A DNA stretch of 64,000 nucleotides from NCBI GenBank assembly GCA_947495985.1, contig CANMBD010000001.1:434001-498000 (forward strand), written 5' to 3'. Shown here one piece after another: positions 8,183-17,647 of the stretch. Origin of the DNA: an uncultured Sphingomonadaceae bacterium. Lineage in GTDB: Bacteria > Pseudomonadota > Alphaproteobacteria > Sphingomonadales > Sphingomonadaceae. The stretch's first letter is position 1. Each line of letters starts with the position of its first letter. The position numbers were made by a program, and so were the translations under genes. The notes under the pieces were generated by a model that made no database searches, was not told where the DNA came from, and saw only the letters and a program-made list of their open reading frames with translations.

Positions 8183-8620
8183 ATGACCAACGGAAATTTT
8201 ACGGGAGCAATTGCGGGACTGGCAGTCATTGCAATGGCATCGATAATCCCGCTTGCCGCCAGCAATGCGCATGATGGCAAGCACAAGTTCGACAAAAAAT
8301 GGAGCGAAAACCTGGCCAAGAAGATCGAAGCCAAGGTTTCCGCCGGTATGGCAAAGGGCGCGATCGGAATGGAAAAAGGCGCGGACAAAATGCTGCGCGG
8401 TGCCGACAAGATGGAAGCCTATGCCGACCGGCTGGAAAGTGATGCGGCCTTTCGCGAGGCCGAAGCGGCGAAGAGGAACAAATGGAACGAAGGCAACATG
8501 ACGGCAGATGAACTGCTGGCACAAGCTCCCGAGTTTCGCCGCGGTGCAACCGAAATGCGCGAAGGTGCGGCAGAGATGCGAAAAGCGGCCGAGAAAATGC
8601 TGCGCGGCGATACGAATTAG
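8183..8620 (+). CDS. periplasmic protein with GAxxM heptad repeats
   Basis: A 145-residue protein not assigned to a known family. A signal peptide is evident (residues 1-28, hydrophobic core AIAGLAVIAMASIIPLAAS, cleavage near SNA-HD). The mature part is mostly charged helix and contains seven-residue units of the form GAxxMxx: GAIGMEK, GADKMLR and GADKMEA, then after a break GATEMRE, GAAEMRK and AAEKMLR. Such spacing predicts a long amphipathic or coiled-coil helix. ATG at 8183 is preceded by GGAGA about 7 nt away; an open frame back to 8102 lacks signal-peptide character. It is convergent with valS. Role unknown. Confidence 0.7.
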   Translation: MTNGNFTGAIAGLAVIAMASIIPLAASNAHDGKHKFDKKWSENLAKKIEAKVSAGMAKGAIGMEKGADKMLRGADKMEAYADRLESDAAFREAEAAKRNKWNEGNMTADELLAQAPEFRRGATEMREGAAEMRKAAEKMLRGDTN

Positions 8621-8648
8621 GGCAAGGCCAAAACCAAACCGTCTTGAT

Positions 8649-8671
8649 CATGCTGAATCAAGCTCAGGATG
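8649..8671. repeat. REP-like palindrome between convergent genes
   Basis: CATGCTGA (8649-8656) and TCAGGATG (8664-8671) pair with one mismatch around a 7-nt loop. On the minus strand it reads like the CATCCTGA..TCAGCATG palindromes that I recall as frequent intergenic repeats in sphingomonad genomes. It lies between the 8183 gene and the 3' end of valS, where it may also help stop transcription from either side. Confidence 0.45.
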
Positions 8672-8691
8672 ACGGATTTGGCGGTTGGCGA

Positions 8692-11514
8692 CTAACCCAG
8701 ACGTGCAAGCGCTGCCTGCAGCCGTTCGGCCTCTGCGCTTTTATCGGCGAGATCGGCACGGGCTTTTTCGACCGCTTCCGGTTTGGCTTTCTCAACAAAA
8801 TTGGCGTTGCCTAACCTGCCTTCGAGAGACTTGACTTCTTTGGACACGCCTTCCAGCGCTTTGCCGAGACGTGCTTTTTCGGCATCAATGTCAATCGCAC
8901 CGGCCAGCGGTAGGACATAGGTAGCACCATCGATAACAATCTGTGCGGTTGCGCCCTCAGGTGCTGGATCAAAGGAGAAACTCTCCAAACGTCCAACCCG
9001 ATCCAGAGCAGATGCCTGCCGCTCAATCCGCTGCTGCAGGGCATCATCGCCATCGCGAACATGGGCAGTCATCTTTGTGCCCGGTGCGATATTGAGTTCG
9101 ACCTTTGCTGTACGGGTTGCCGAGATCAGGCGGATGAGCCAGTCGACTTCTGCCTTGGCATCGGCATCGATTTCCGCCCTCGGTTCCGGCCATTTCGCGA
9201 CAATCAGATCATAGTTCCGACCACTGGTTTCGGAAGCCATGCTGTGCCACAGTTCCTCTGTGATAAACGGCATGAACGGGTGCAGCATCACAATGATCTG
9301 GTCGAGCACCCAGCCAGCAACCGCCCGCGTCTCATCCGCAGCAACCGCATCATCGCCTTGCAGCAGCGGCTTGATCAATTCGAGATACCAGTCGCAGAAC
9401 CGATCCCAAGTGAAATGATAGATGGTGTTGGCTGCTGCATCAAAACGCAGGTCACCAAGCGCCTTGTCGAGGGTGGTCAGCGTTTCGGTCACCTCGGAAA
9501 TGATCCAGCGGTTGACCGGCAGCTTGGCCTCTGGCGCGCGCAGGGTCTTGCTCGCGCCAATGCCGTTCACTTCACAGAAGCGCGAGGCGTTCCACAGCTT
9601 GGTCGCAAAGTTGCGATAGCCCTCGACCCGTTTGTCATCCATCTTGATGTCACGGCCCTGGCTTTCCATTGCCGCCATGAAGAAGCGCAGCGCATCCGCG
9701 CCATATTCATCAATCAGGCCGAGTGGATCGACAACATTGCCCTTGGACTTGGACATTTTCGATCCATCTTCGGCGCGGACTAACCCATGCAGGTAGAGCC
9801 GCTTCCATGGCACATCCTTCATAAACTGTATGCCCTGCATCGCCATCCGTGCATCCCAGAAGAACAGGATATCAAAGCCGGAGATCAGCAGGTCGTTGGG
9901 GTAATGACGTTTGAGGTCTTCGGTTTCTTCGGGCCAGCCGAGTGTGCCGAAGGGCCAGAGGGCGGAGGAGAACCATGTATCCAGGACGTCAGGATCGCGG
10001 GTCAAATTTACAAAATCAGCAGATATCCCAGCCGGAATACCGTCAATCGCTATCTCATACTTGTCGGGATAATAGGCTCTAGCTTCCCGAATGATTTCTT
10101 CTTCGCTGCCGCCAACGAAAATCTTATCACTATTGTCTTGCGCAACACCGTCTTCGATGGTCGGTCCAAACCAAGCCGGTATCCGGTGTCCCCACCAAAG
10201 CTGACGCGACACACACCAAGGCTGGATATTCTCCATCCAGTTAAACCAGGTTTTTTCCCAAGTCTTTGGAACAATCTCGATGCTGCCATCGCGCACAGCC
10301 TTGATCGCTGGCTGTGCCAATGTCTCTGCATCGACATACCACTGATCGGTCAGCCAAGGCTCGATCACTACGCCGCCGCGATCACCAAAGGGTGTCGCGA
10401 TTGTGCGCGGTTCAGCATCATGCTCGACTTCTTCGCCGTCCTTGTTTTTGGAAACATGCGGGATCAGGCAGCCCAGCTCTTTCATCCGTTGCACAACCAG
10501 TTCGCGGGCACCGCTTACACCGTCTTTCCTGAAACGATGAAGTCCGATAAATTCGTCCGGCACCAGACCGTCAGCGGATTGGCAAACATTCGCTTCGCCA
10601 TCGAGCATGTTGAGCATCTCGCCGGCTGCAAAACCGGCACGCTTGCCGACCTCGAAATCGTTAAAGTCATGGCCCGGGGTGATCTTTACAGCACCGCTGC
10701 CCAGTTCAGGGTCGGCATGTTCGTCGGCGACGATTTTAAATCTACGGCCTGTGATCGGTTGTTCGATCTCTTTGCCGATGACGCTCTGATAGCGTTCGTC
10801 ACTGGGGTGCACGGCAACCGCCATATCGGCGAGCATGGTTTCGGGCCGCGTGGTCGCAACTTCAATATAATCCTGACCGTTGTCGAGCGTCATGCCATCA
10901 GCCAGCGGATATTTGAAATGCCAGAAACTGCCCTTGATATCAGTGGTTTCAACTTCGAGGTCGCTAATGGCGGTCTTCAGAGCGGGATCCCAGTTGACCA
11001 GCCGCTTGTCGCGATAGATCAGGCCATCACTATAGAGATCGACAAACACCTTAAGCACGGCTTCGTTCATGCCATCGTCCATGGTGAAGCGTTCGTTGGA
11101 CCAGTCCATCGAACAGCCGAGACGGCGGAGCTGTCCGGTGATCGCGCCGCCGGATTCCTCTTTCCACTCCCAGACTTTTTCGACAAATTCTTCGCGTGTA
11201 TAGTTGGTGCGCTTGTCCTGCCGCTCTTCCATCTGCCGCTCGACAACCATCTGTGTGGCAATGCCGGCATGGTCCATGCCCACGACCCAAAGCGCATCCT
11301 TGCCCTTCAGCCGTTCATGGCGGATAATGATATCCTGCAAAGTATTGTCGAGCGCGTGACCAATGTGCAAACTTCCGGTAACATTGGGCGGTGGATTGAC
11401 GATCGTAAACGGCTCCGCATCGCCGCGTTCAGGGCGAAACTGGCCGGACTTTTCCCAATGTGCATACCAGCGCGCTTCGATGGCCGCCGGGTCGAAATTT
11501 TTATCTAATGTCAT
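8692..11514 (-). CDS. valS: valine--tRNA ligase
   Basis: A 940-residue class Ia aminoacyl-tRNA synthetase charging tRNA-Val in the cytoplasm. The catalytic signatures are [13 protein letters not shown] (HIGH at residues 50-53) and KMSKS at 586-590, followed by an anticodon-binding domain and a C-terminal coiled-coil tRNA arm with the usual [25 protein letters not shown] pattern. Full length for the family. The gene follows the enoyl-CoA hydratase-like gene on the same strand after 31 nt and ends facing the 8183 gene. A 573-codon open frame on the opposite strand (9787-11508) is only a mirror of this gene. Confidence 0.98.
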   Translation of the reverse strand: MTLDKNFDPAAIEARWYAHWEKSGQFRPERGDAEPFTIVNPPPNVTGSLHIGHALDNTLQDIIIRHERLKGKDALWVVGMDHAGIATQMVVERQMEERQDKRTNYTREEFVEKVWEWKEESGGAITGQLRRLGCSMDWSNERFTMDDGMNEAVLKVFVDLYSDGLIYRDKRLVNWDPALKTAISDLEVETTDIKGSFWHFKYPLADGMTLDNGQDYIEVATTRPETMLADMAVAVHPSDERYQSVIGKEIEQPITGRRFKIVADEHADPELGSGAVKITPGHDFNDFEVGKRAGFAAGEMLNMLDGEANVCQSADGLVPDEFIGLHRFRKDGVSGARELVVQRMKELGCLIPHVSKNKDGEEVEHDAEPRTIATPFGDRGGVVIEPWLTDQWYVDAETLAQPAIKAVRDGSIEIVPKTWEKTWFNWMENIQPWCVSRQLWWGHRIPAWFGPTIEDGVAQDNSDKIFVGGSEEEIIREARAYYPDKYEIAIDGIPAGISADFVNLTRDPDVLDTWFSSALWPFGTLGWPEETEDLKRHYPNDLLISGFDILFFWDARMAMQGIQFMKDVPWKRLYLHGLVRAEDGSKMSKSKGNVVDPLGLIDEYGADALRFFMAAMESQGRDIKMDDKRVEGYRNFATKLWNASRFCEVNGIGASKTLRAPEAKLPVNRWIISEVTETLTTLDKALGDLRFDAAANTIYHFTWDRFCDWYLELIKPLLQGDDAVAADETRAVAGWVLDQIIVMLHPFMPFITEELWHSMASETSGRNYDLIVAKWPEPRAEIDADAKAEVDWLIRLISATRTAKVELNIAPGTKMTAHVRDGDDALQQRIERQASALDRVGRLESFSFDPAPEGATAQIVIDGATYVLPLAGAIDIDAEKARLGKALEGVSKEVKSLEGRLGNANFVEKAKPEAVEKARADLADKSAEAERLQAALARLG

Positions 11515-11545
11515 GCGCTGCCTTTGCCAGCGCTTGCGCCGTTAT

Positions 11546-12217
11546 TCAACCGTTCAAAATTGCATCAATTTCGGCATTCGCCTTGGCGCGCAATTGCCGC
11601 TTGCAGGCGGCGAAACCGGGCTGTGCATTTAGCTCCTGCGCCTTTGCCACCGACTTTTCGATCAAATCGCCAGGCATCAGGGTCGCTTCGACCATGCCAG
11701 CACCAATGGCCTCATTGGGTTTCAGCAACATGCTCGACAGCGCCAGACGTCGTCGCCACGAGGGTTCCAGCCAATGATCCAATATCGCTTGCGGGACGGG
11801 CGGGAAGGGCAGCCCGGCCTTGGCTTCGGGCAGTCCGATTTTATAGTGACCAGAGGCGGCATAAATCCAGTCGGCGCACAACATCATGATTCCGCCAGCA
11901 CCAATGGCATTGCCATTGACCGCGCACACAAACGCACAGGGCAGGCGGTGGAGCGATGCCGCATAGGCGTTGATGGCTGCAATCGCTTGTTCTTGGCCCG
12001 CTTCATCGAGCGATGCCGCGATCTTTGTGTCCATGCCGCAGGTGAAATGTTCACCCGCACCTGTGAGCACAACGCCACCTTTTGGACTGTCCTGCGCCAA
12101 CTTCCGGAACACTTCCGTACCCTCGTTGAGCAACTCGGTCGACAACGTATTGCGCGGCGCGTTGGTGAGGGTGACGATGACGGTGTCGCCATCTTGTTCG
12201 GTTGGGAAAAAGCTCAT
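11546..12217 (-). CDS. enoyl-CoA hydratase/isomerase family protein
   Basis: A 223-residue crotonase-fold protein. The oxyanion-hole segments are visible as HFTCGMDTKIA (around residue 58) and CAVNGNAIGAGG (around residue 99), and the family's spiral core follows. It is shorter than typical 255-260 residue hydratases, with a compact C-terminus. The two acidic residues needed for hydratase activity are not clear to me, so it may be an isomerase or a divergent member. The ATG overlaps the stop codon of the upstream S9 peptidase by ATGA, showing translational coupling, and valS follows after 31 nt. Confidence 0.82.
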   Translation of the reverse strand: MSFFPTEQDGDTVIVTLTNAPRNTLSTELLNEGTEVFRKLAQDSPKGGVVLTGAGEHFTCGMDTKIAASLDEAGQEQAIAAINAYAASLHRLPCAFVCAVNGNAIGAGGIMMLCADWIYAASGHYKIGLPEAKAGLPFPPVPQAILDHWLEPSWRRRLALSSMLLKPNEAIGAGMVEATLMPGDLIEKSVAKAQELNAQPGFAACKRQLRAKANAEIDAILNG

Positions 12218-14307
12218 TTATCTTCGCCTTCCTTGGTCCAGCGCGCCATCCAGTCAAAGACAGCATCGTGCCATTGGACGCTGTTCTTACCTTTGAGCAC
12301 CCAGTGATTTTCGTCCGGGAAAATCAAAAGCTTGGATGGGATATTTCGTTCCTGTGCATAGGTGAATGGCATGATTGACTGCGTATAGGGAATGCGGAAA
12401 TCCTTCTCGCCATGGATAAACAAGGTCGGTGTTTTCCATTTGGCGATATGTTGGATCGGATTCCATTTTTCCGGATCGGCGCGTTCCCACCAGGGGCCGC
12501 CATGATCCCATTGATCGAACCACAGTTCTTCGGTGGAGAAAGCAAAGCTGCGCAGATCGAATATGCCGGCATGGTTGATGATGCAGTCAAACCGGTCCGG
12601 CCATTGGCCCGCAATCCAGTTCATCATATAGCCGCCATAGCTGGCACCCAATGCGCAGGAACGGCTCCCGTCAATCTGCTTGTCAATTTTCAGCGCTGCC
12701 GCATGGCCCAGTTTCAGATCTTCGAGTGGTTTGCCGCCCCAATCCTGATTGATACTGTCCATAAATTCCTGACCATAGCCAGCTGAACCATGGAAATCGA
12801 TCGTGACCACAGCATAGCCTTGCGACGCCATTACCTTGGGATTCCAACGGGTTGACCAGCTATCACCAAAACTGCCCTGCGGCCCACCATGGACCAGGAA
12901 CGCCATCGGCAGTTTTCCCTTGGCACCTTTTGGCTTGATGATCTGACCCCAGACCTGATGGCCTCCAGCGCCTTTGAAGCTGAAGCGTTCCACGGCAACT
13001 TCATCAATCTCTGCCAATGTCGCGCCATTGATATTGGTCAGCTGCGTCACCTTTCCATCAGCATCCCGGCGGTAGATATCATCCGGTGCTTGCAGGCTTT
13101 TTCTGGTGAAAATCATCGATCCGTCTTTTAACGGCGTGATATTTCCCACGCTGCCATTTCCGGTCAGACGAGTAACCTTGCCATCGGCAATGTCCACTCG
13201 GAAGGCTGCATAGTCGAGAACTTCTTGAGCCGTAACAATCAGTGCCTTGCTGTCCGGTGTCCATGTGATCGAACTAACAGAGCGATCCCAGTCGCCGGTT
13301 AATATCCTCGGTTCCTCTTCACCTTTACCCAGCAGTTTGATGACCTTGCGATCACTTTCGTAACCCGGGCGCTCCATTGCTGCCCAAGCCCGCCATTGGT
13401 CATCCGGAGAGAAAGCAGGCAAGGTATCTGTTGCGTCACCGTTTCCTGGCATGAGTTTCGGTTCGCCGCTGGAAATGGCGACGCCGTAGATGTCGAGATC
13501 AGTTGATTTTGGCTCATTGCGATCTGCCTTGCGCAATGTAAAGGCCAAGCCCTTTCCACTAGGAGACCAGGAAATTTCTTCCCCGCCGCCAAAGGGCTTT
13601 GACGGACTATCGCCAATAAGCTTGCCATCTAGAGCAGTTCCATTGCCGGTGAGTTTGCCATCTTGCAAATCAAAGGCAAAAATCCGGCTGTAGTTGCCGG
13701 TCGTTTCCCAACTCGACCAGTGGCGCACGAAAAGTTTTTCATATTCACGGCCTGTACCGGGGCCGGGCAGGGCGCTATTGCCATCGCCACCTTCAGCTTT
13801 ATCACAACCAAATGTCGGGCAATCTTTGGCGATATCTCCCCAGACCGCAACTTTGTCGCCCTTGGGGGATAGTTTGAAGCCCGCGATATCGGCTTGGAGG
13901 TCGCTAGCCTGCACTGGTTCACCCTCTTGTCCACCAGCAGTTATTGCAGCCTTCCAGAGCTGTTCCGATCCACCGGCATCGGAAAGGTAATAGAGCATCC
14001 CTCCATCGGCAGAAAAGGACGGGCTGTGTTCGCTGGCACTCGCTTTGTCGGCAATACGCACGGGAGCTGCATCTGGCTTGGTCAGGTCAAGCAGGTAAAG
14101 CCCCTTTGAGCGTTTATAGTTTTCTGGATCAGTTTCAGTTACGCCAAAAGCGGCCCATTTCTCATCCGGCGAAACAGTCACAGAACCGACGCGTTTCAGC
14201 GTCGCGAGATCCTCTGCTGTCATTGATCGAGCTAGAGCTATCGGGGTGGACAGAAGCGCGCCCGTCATCAACAAGGCGATACATGATGCTTTGGATAGAT
14301 TTTTCAT
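12214..14307 (-). CDS. S9 family peptidase (prolyl oligopeptidase family)
   Basis: A 697-residue exported serine peptidase. From the ATG at 14307 the protein opens with a signal peptide (MKNLSKASCIALLMTGALL..ALA); an in-frame ATG at 14337 would add ten residues. Residues of about 40-400 form WD40/beta-propeller-like repeats (TolB-type), and the C-terminal alpha/beta-hydrolase domain has the nucleophile motif GASYGG, the Asp in HGEKDFRIP and the His in DENHW. These define the acylaminoacyl peptidase / dipeptidyl peptidase branch of S9. It probably trims peptides in the periplasm. It lies 47 nt after the DUF2497 gene and its stop overlaps the hydratase-like start. Confidence 0.9.
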   Translation of the reverse strand: MKNLSKASCIALLMTGALLSTPIALARSMTAEDLATLKRVGSVTVSPDEKWAAFGVTETDPENYKRSKGLYLLDLTKPDAAPVRIADKASASEHSPSFSADGGMLYYLSDAGGSEQLWKAAITAGGQEGEPVQASDLQADIAGFKLSPKGDKVAVWGDIAKDCPTFGCDKAEGGDGNSALPGPGTGREYEKLFVRHWSSWETTGNYSRIFAFDLQDGKLTGNGTALDGKLIGDSPSKPFGGGEEISWSPSGKGLAFTLRKADRNEPKSTDLDIYGVAISSGEPKLMPGNGDATDTLPAFSPDDQWRAWAAMERPGYESDRKVIKLLGKGEEEPRILTGDWDRSVSSITWTPDSKALIVTAQEVLDYAAFRVDIADGKVTRLTGNGSVGNITPLKDGSMIFTRKSLQAPDDIYRRDADGKVTQLTNINGATLAEIDEVAVERFSFKGAGGHQVWGQIIKPKGAKGKLPMAFLVHGGPQGSFGDSWSTRWNPKVMASQGYAVVTIDFHGSAGYGQEFMDSINQDWGGKPLEDLKLGHAAALKIDKQIDGSRSCALGASYGGYMMNWIAGQWPDRFDCIINHAGIFDLRSFAFSTEELWFDQWDHGGPWWERADPEKWNPIQHIAKWKTPTLFIHGEKDFRIPYTQSIMPFTYAQERNIPSKLLIFPDENHWVLKGKNSVQWHDAVFDWMARWTKEGEDK

Positions 14308-14354
14308 AGACGCCGGTTTAGCAGGCCTGCGCGCCATGGCAATTGGGATTGAAA

Positions 14355-14924
14355 TTACTTGTCGTTCAGCCTTTGAATTTCACGAGCGACCATTTCCTCT
14401 ACCAGCTTTGGCAAATTCTCATCCAGCCAATCTTTCAACATTGGCCTCATCAGATCGCGAGTCAGATCTTCCAGCGAGGTTCCTTGACTTGGTTTTGCCG
14501 GAGCCGGGGTGCTTGCCCCCTCCATAGCGACCAAGGCTGACAAGGACTGGCGCATAGAATCGAGCTTCTGATCATTGATCAACCGTTCTTCCTTGCGGCG
14601 ATCACCGAAAACACCTTGAGCGGAGGATGGTCCGGTGTCCTTCACCTCATTGGTTAGTTCAAGAACGCTGTCATCATCGCCGGTGGTCTTCACAGTTGGC
14701 TTTTTGGTTTTACTGCTTTTGGTCGCAATATTTTTTGGCAGCGGTGCGATAGGTGTTACGTTGTCGGGAACAGGCTTCAAGTGCGATGCAGTATCTTCGC
14801 CTTGCTGAATATCTTCATTTTTTTCGGCAGAGCGGTCTGTGTCAATCGCCTTGTCCTCGGCAATGATTCGCTTAATCGACGACAGAATTTCTTCCATGGA
14901 CGATTCTTTATTTTGTTCTGCCAT
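14355..14924 (-). CDS. DUF2497 protein, PopZ-like polar organizer
   Basis: A 189-residue protein with the two conserved ends of the DUF2497/PopZ family. The N-terminal helix SMEEILSSIKRIIAED (residues 9-24) is the partner-binding part in Caulobacter PopZ, and the C-terminal helices LMRPMLKDWLDENLPKLVEEMV (about 160-182) drive assembly. The middle is charged, disordered and poorly conserved. PopZ forms pole-located networks that tether the centromere and recruit cell-cycle kinases, and the Caulobacter gene is also near valS. The ATG at 14924 is chosen over an in-frame TTG at 14945. CckA, a polar kinase, is encoded about 28 kb away. Confidence 0.82.
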   Translation of the reverse strand: MAEQNKESSMEEILSSIKRIIAEDKAIDTDRSAEKNEDIQQGEDTASHLKPVPDNVTPIAPLPKNIATKSSKTKKPTVKTTGDDDSVLELTNEVKDTGPSSAQGVFGDRRKEERLINDQKLDSMRQSLSALVAMEGASTPAPAKPSQGTSLEDLTRDLMRPMLKDWLDENLPKLVEEMVAREIQRLNDK

Positions 14925-15021
14925 TTGCAAAAGCCCCAAACTCAAAAAATGTTAAAGCCGCTAGTTGTCCAATCTCTTTAGCGCATTAACCTCTAGATCG
15001 GCAACCATTAGCCACCCGGTT

Positions 15022-16485
15022 TTATTCGCTTTCTCTCGACTCCGGCAAGGGTTCTATGTCTGCCGTTTGTGCGGGCGTATCTACAGTCCGGGTCGCCTGG
15101 GGTTCAGGATTTGGGTCCGATTGAAAATCGTAAAACTGGTTTTTAACCCGGTCATAGTTGACTTGCGGGTCATAGAGTGGACCGCCTTCAAGACCCAGAT
15201 CACGAGCTTCCGCACGACCCATGGCAGCCAGCAACGTAAAGCCTGCCACATAGCTGTTGCGCCGCGCTGTTACCAATTGCACCTGTGCGTTGAGCAATTC
15301 CTGTTCCGCGTTCAAAATGTCGAGGATCGTTCTGTTGCCTACGCTATTTTCAGCTCTGACGCCTTCCAAAGAGAGCGCGCTGGCTGCCACGGCGCGCTCC
15401 GACGACTGGATGACTCGCTCGGATGCGCGCCAGCTGGAATAAGCGGCGCGTGTTTGCGCGATGATGCTACGTTCTGTCTCAATAAGCTGTTCATAAGCCT
15501 GACCCGATCGCGCCTGTGCCTGTCGCACCTGTGCCGCTGGCCGTCCACCCTGATAGATTGGAACAGTCATGCGCACACCTGCTTCTGCGTTTGACTGCTC
15601 TTGAACAAAGTTCACGCCCGGAACATTGCCGCCTAGCGTGTTAAGGAAATTGACATAGCTACCCTGAGCATAGGCCTCAACTGTAGGTTTGACCGCGCCT
15701 TTTGCAGTTTTGATATCGATTTCAGATGCTGCGCTTCGTTCTTTGGCTGCCAGCAGGTCAGGATTCTGTTGTAGGGCAATATCTACGGCTTCATCAGGCG
15801 ATTCTGGCAGATTGGGAAGTGGTGGTGGTGACTGCAGCTCACCGGGAACCTGTCCTACTAAAGCAATATAATTTTCTTTGCTCGTGATCAGGTTTGCGCG
15901 CGCAGATTCCAATTCTCCCTTGGCAACTTCCAAGCGCGATTCGGATTGGGCCACATCGGTACGCGTGAGATCACCGATTTCAAAACGATCACTGGTCGCT
16001 TCCAGGTTGACGGCTAGAACACCGACGTTGGCGCGATTGAGCCGCACAACGGCCTCATCTCGCATTACATCCATATAGGCGGCGACTACGTTGCTGAACA
16101 GGCTGGCCTCGGTACCTCGTAGGCTAAATTGACCTGCGACAACCCGCGTTTTAGCAGCACGCACAGCATTTTTTACCCTGCCTCCGGAATAGATCGGCAC
16201 ATTGAATTCACCCCCTGCGCTTGCTTGCCGAAGAGGTGCGTTAAAACTGTTCGAGTTTCGAAGAAAATTTTCCTGAAAGGTGAAGCGGGACCCTGAATTC
16301 GGCCGCCCATCGGCTTTGGCGATAGCAACATTCTCATCTTCCGCGCGCTGTCCCGCTTGCGCTCCCGACAATGTCGGGTTTGTTTTGTAGGCAGCCACAA
16401 AAGCTTCACGCAGAGTGTCAGCATGGGCAGGAGTAGAGAGCGTCGCAACGGCGACGGCGCTAAGCAACAGATGGCGCTTACACAT
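15022..16485 (-). CDS. tolC: TolC family outer-membrane protein
   Basis: A 487-residue outer-membrane efflux channel of the TIGR01844 TolC type. The start at 16485 is supported by a GGGAG site and a clean signal peptide (MCKRHLLLSAVAVATLSTPAHA). Two repeats of long coiled helices and short beta strands follow, including the opening DTLREAFVAAYKTNPTLSGAQ and a later AVAASALSLEGVRAENSVGNRTILDILNAEQELL segment typical of TolC. It serves type I secretion and tripartite drug efflux as a trimeric channel. The upstream open frame to 16635 overlaps pcm and is not used. pcm precedes it by 43 nt, an arrangement common in alphaproteobacteria. Confidence 0.92.
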   Translation of the reverse strand: MCKRHLLLSAVAVATLSTPAHADTLREAFVAAYKTNPTLSGAQAGQRAEDENVAIAKADGRPNSGSRFTFQENFLRNSNSFNAPLRQASAGGEFNVPIYSGGRVKNAVRAAKTRVVAGQFSLRGTEASLFSNVVAAYMDVMRDEAVVRLNRANVGVLAVNLEATSDRFEIGDLTRTDVAQSESRLEVAKGELESARANLITSKENYIALVGQVPGELQSPPPLPNLPESPDEAVDIALQQNPDLLAAKERSAASEIDIKTAKGAVKPTVEAYAQGSYVNFLNTLGGNVPGVNFVQEQSNAEAGVRMTVPIYQGGRPAAQVRQAQARSGQAYEQLIETERSIIAQTRAAYSSWRASERVIQSSERAVAASALSLEGVRAENSVGNRTILDILNAEQELLNAQVQLVTARRNSYVAGFTLLAAMGRAEARDLGLEGGPLYDPQVNYDRVKNQFYDFQSDPNPEPQATRTVDTPAQTADIEPLPESRESE

Positions 16486-16528
16486 TGAAAAACGTCTCCC
16501 TGGGAAATTTTGCAGGAATACCTGCATC

Positions 16529-17182
16529 TTAGAAGCTGAAACTCTTGGCTTGTTCAAAGCCGGGCAGCGCGACGCCGCCGCAATCTGCGAAATATTGATA
16601 CCCAATAGTGTCGCCAGCCTTGTGCCCGATGACAAGACGCGCCACGCCGTTATCCATGATCGCTCCTACTAGCCGGCCTTCCGGTTGCAGTTGTTCGACT
16701 AGCGCGTTCGATATGGCATCAACAGTGCCGTCAATAATAATCACGGAATAAGGCGCGTTTTCAGCAAAACCATCACTATGGCTCGCTTTTTCAACCTGGA
16801 CATTGTCGAGTTCGCTCAGGTTGTTTTTCGCCTTGGTCGCAAGCTTTGATGACTGCTCTACGGCGACGACCGAACCCGCAAGTTGTGCCACTACCGCAGC
16901 GGTATAACCTGTCGCGGCCCCTACCAGTAGAACATGGTCGTCCTTTTTTAATTCGGCCGTATTCAGCAGGCGCCCCGTGGCGAGTGGCGCGTTCAATGCG
17001 CGTCCGTCGCCAATGGCTACACCACGGTCGGAATAGGCGACACTGCGTGATGCGGCAGGCACAAAATCTTCCCGCGAAACATGGCTCATTGCGGCAATGA
17101 CACGAGGGTCGCTGACATCGGTTGTCCGCAGCTGGCTGACGACCATCGCTTTGCGCATTTCCTTAAAGTTCTCGTGACCCAC
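16529..17182 (-). CDS. pcm: protein-L-isoaspartate O-methyltransferase family protein
   Basis: A 217-residue SAM-dependent methyltransferase of the PCMT family. The N-terminal QLRTTDVSDPRVIAAMSHVSREDFVP is characteristic, followed by SAM motif I VLLVGAATGYTAAVVAQLA (about residue 83; the usual G-x-G-x-G is relaxed to GAATG). PCMTs repair isoaspartyl residues in aged proteins, but the short alphaproteobacterial forms next to tolC often have degenerate active sites, so activity is uncertain. It starts with GTG at 17182, preceded by GGTGG; an ATG at 17158 is the alternative. It forms a likely operon with tolC. Confidence 0.85.
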   Translation of the reverse strand: MGHENFKEMRKAMVVSQLRTTDVSDPRVIAAMSHVSREDFVPAASRSVAYSDRGVAIGDGRALNAPLATGRLLNTAELKKDDHVLLVGAATGYTAAVVAQLAGSVVAVEQSSKLATKAKNNLSELDNVQVEKASHSDGFAENAPYSVIIIDGTVDAISNALVEQLQPEGRLVGAIMDNGVARLVIGHKAGDTIGYQYFADCGGVALPGFEQAKSFSF

Positions 17183-17421
17183 TTTACCACCCTTGATGTG
17201 TATTAGTATATTTCAAAAAACGAACCATGCCATCTCTGTATTATTAACGCAATACAGTATGGAAATATTCTGTTAGCTTCTAGCCGCACTTGCCGACGCA
17301 GCCAAGACGGATTTCGGCGTTTTTCCAATGATAGTAACTTTTGCGTAACATCGTGAAACGTGCACCGGAATAAGTTAGGGTTGACATTGTCGGCAAAGCG
17401 AAGCAATTGCGCCCCCTCTCC

Positions 17422-17495
17422 GGCCCGATGGCGGAGTGGTGACGCAGCGGATTGCAAATCCGTGTACGCCGGTTCGATTCCGGCTCGGGCCTCCA
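17422..17495 (+). tRNA. tRNA-Cys (GCA)
   Basis: A complete cloverleaf: acceptor GGCCCGA (17422-17428) pairs with TCGGGCC (17485-17491), the anticodon loop TTGCAAA carries GCA, and the T arm is GCCGGTTCGATTCCGGC. Discriminator T at 17492 and an encoded CCA at 17493-17495 complete the 74-nt gene. A rho-independent terminator follows about 100 nt downstream. Confidence 0.96.
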
Positions 17496-17598
17496 GAACT
17501 TTTCTCAACCACATGCCGTTTCTTGCCAAAAGCAGAGCGGTTGCATGCAATGACGCCCGGCTTCGGTGTGAACTCACCCAAAGAGATGCAAGAAATAA

Positions 17599-17624
17599 GG
17601 TCAGGAAAGAATCCTGACCCTTTT
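17599..17624 (+). terminator. rho-independent terminator, probably bidirectional
   Basis: GGTCAGGA (17599-17606) and TCCTGACC (17612-17619) form a perfect 8-bp stem with a 5-nt loop, followed by CTTTT. It lies after tRNA-Cys on the plus strand and just beyond the 3' end of the cytochrome gene on the minus strand, where the next bases are TTATTT, so it can serve both. Confidence 0.75.
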
Positions 17625-17647
17625 CCCGATATACAACAGTCAGATAA

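Noticed and set aside
9787..11508. 573-codon open frame on the plus strand
   Set aside because: It is exactly antisense to valS, has no family motif, and is the usual mirror frame of a well-conserved gene.
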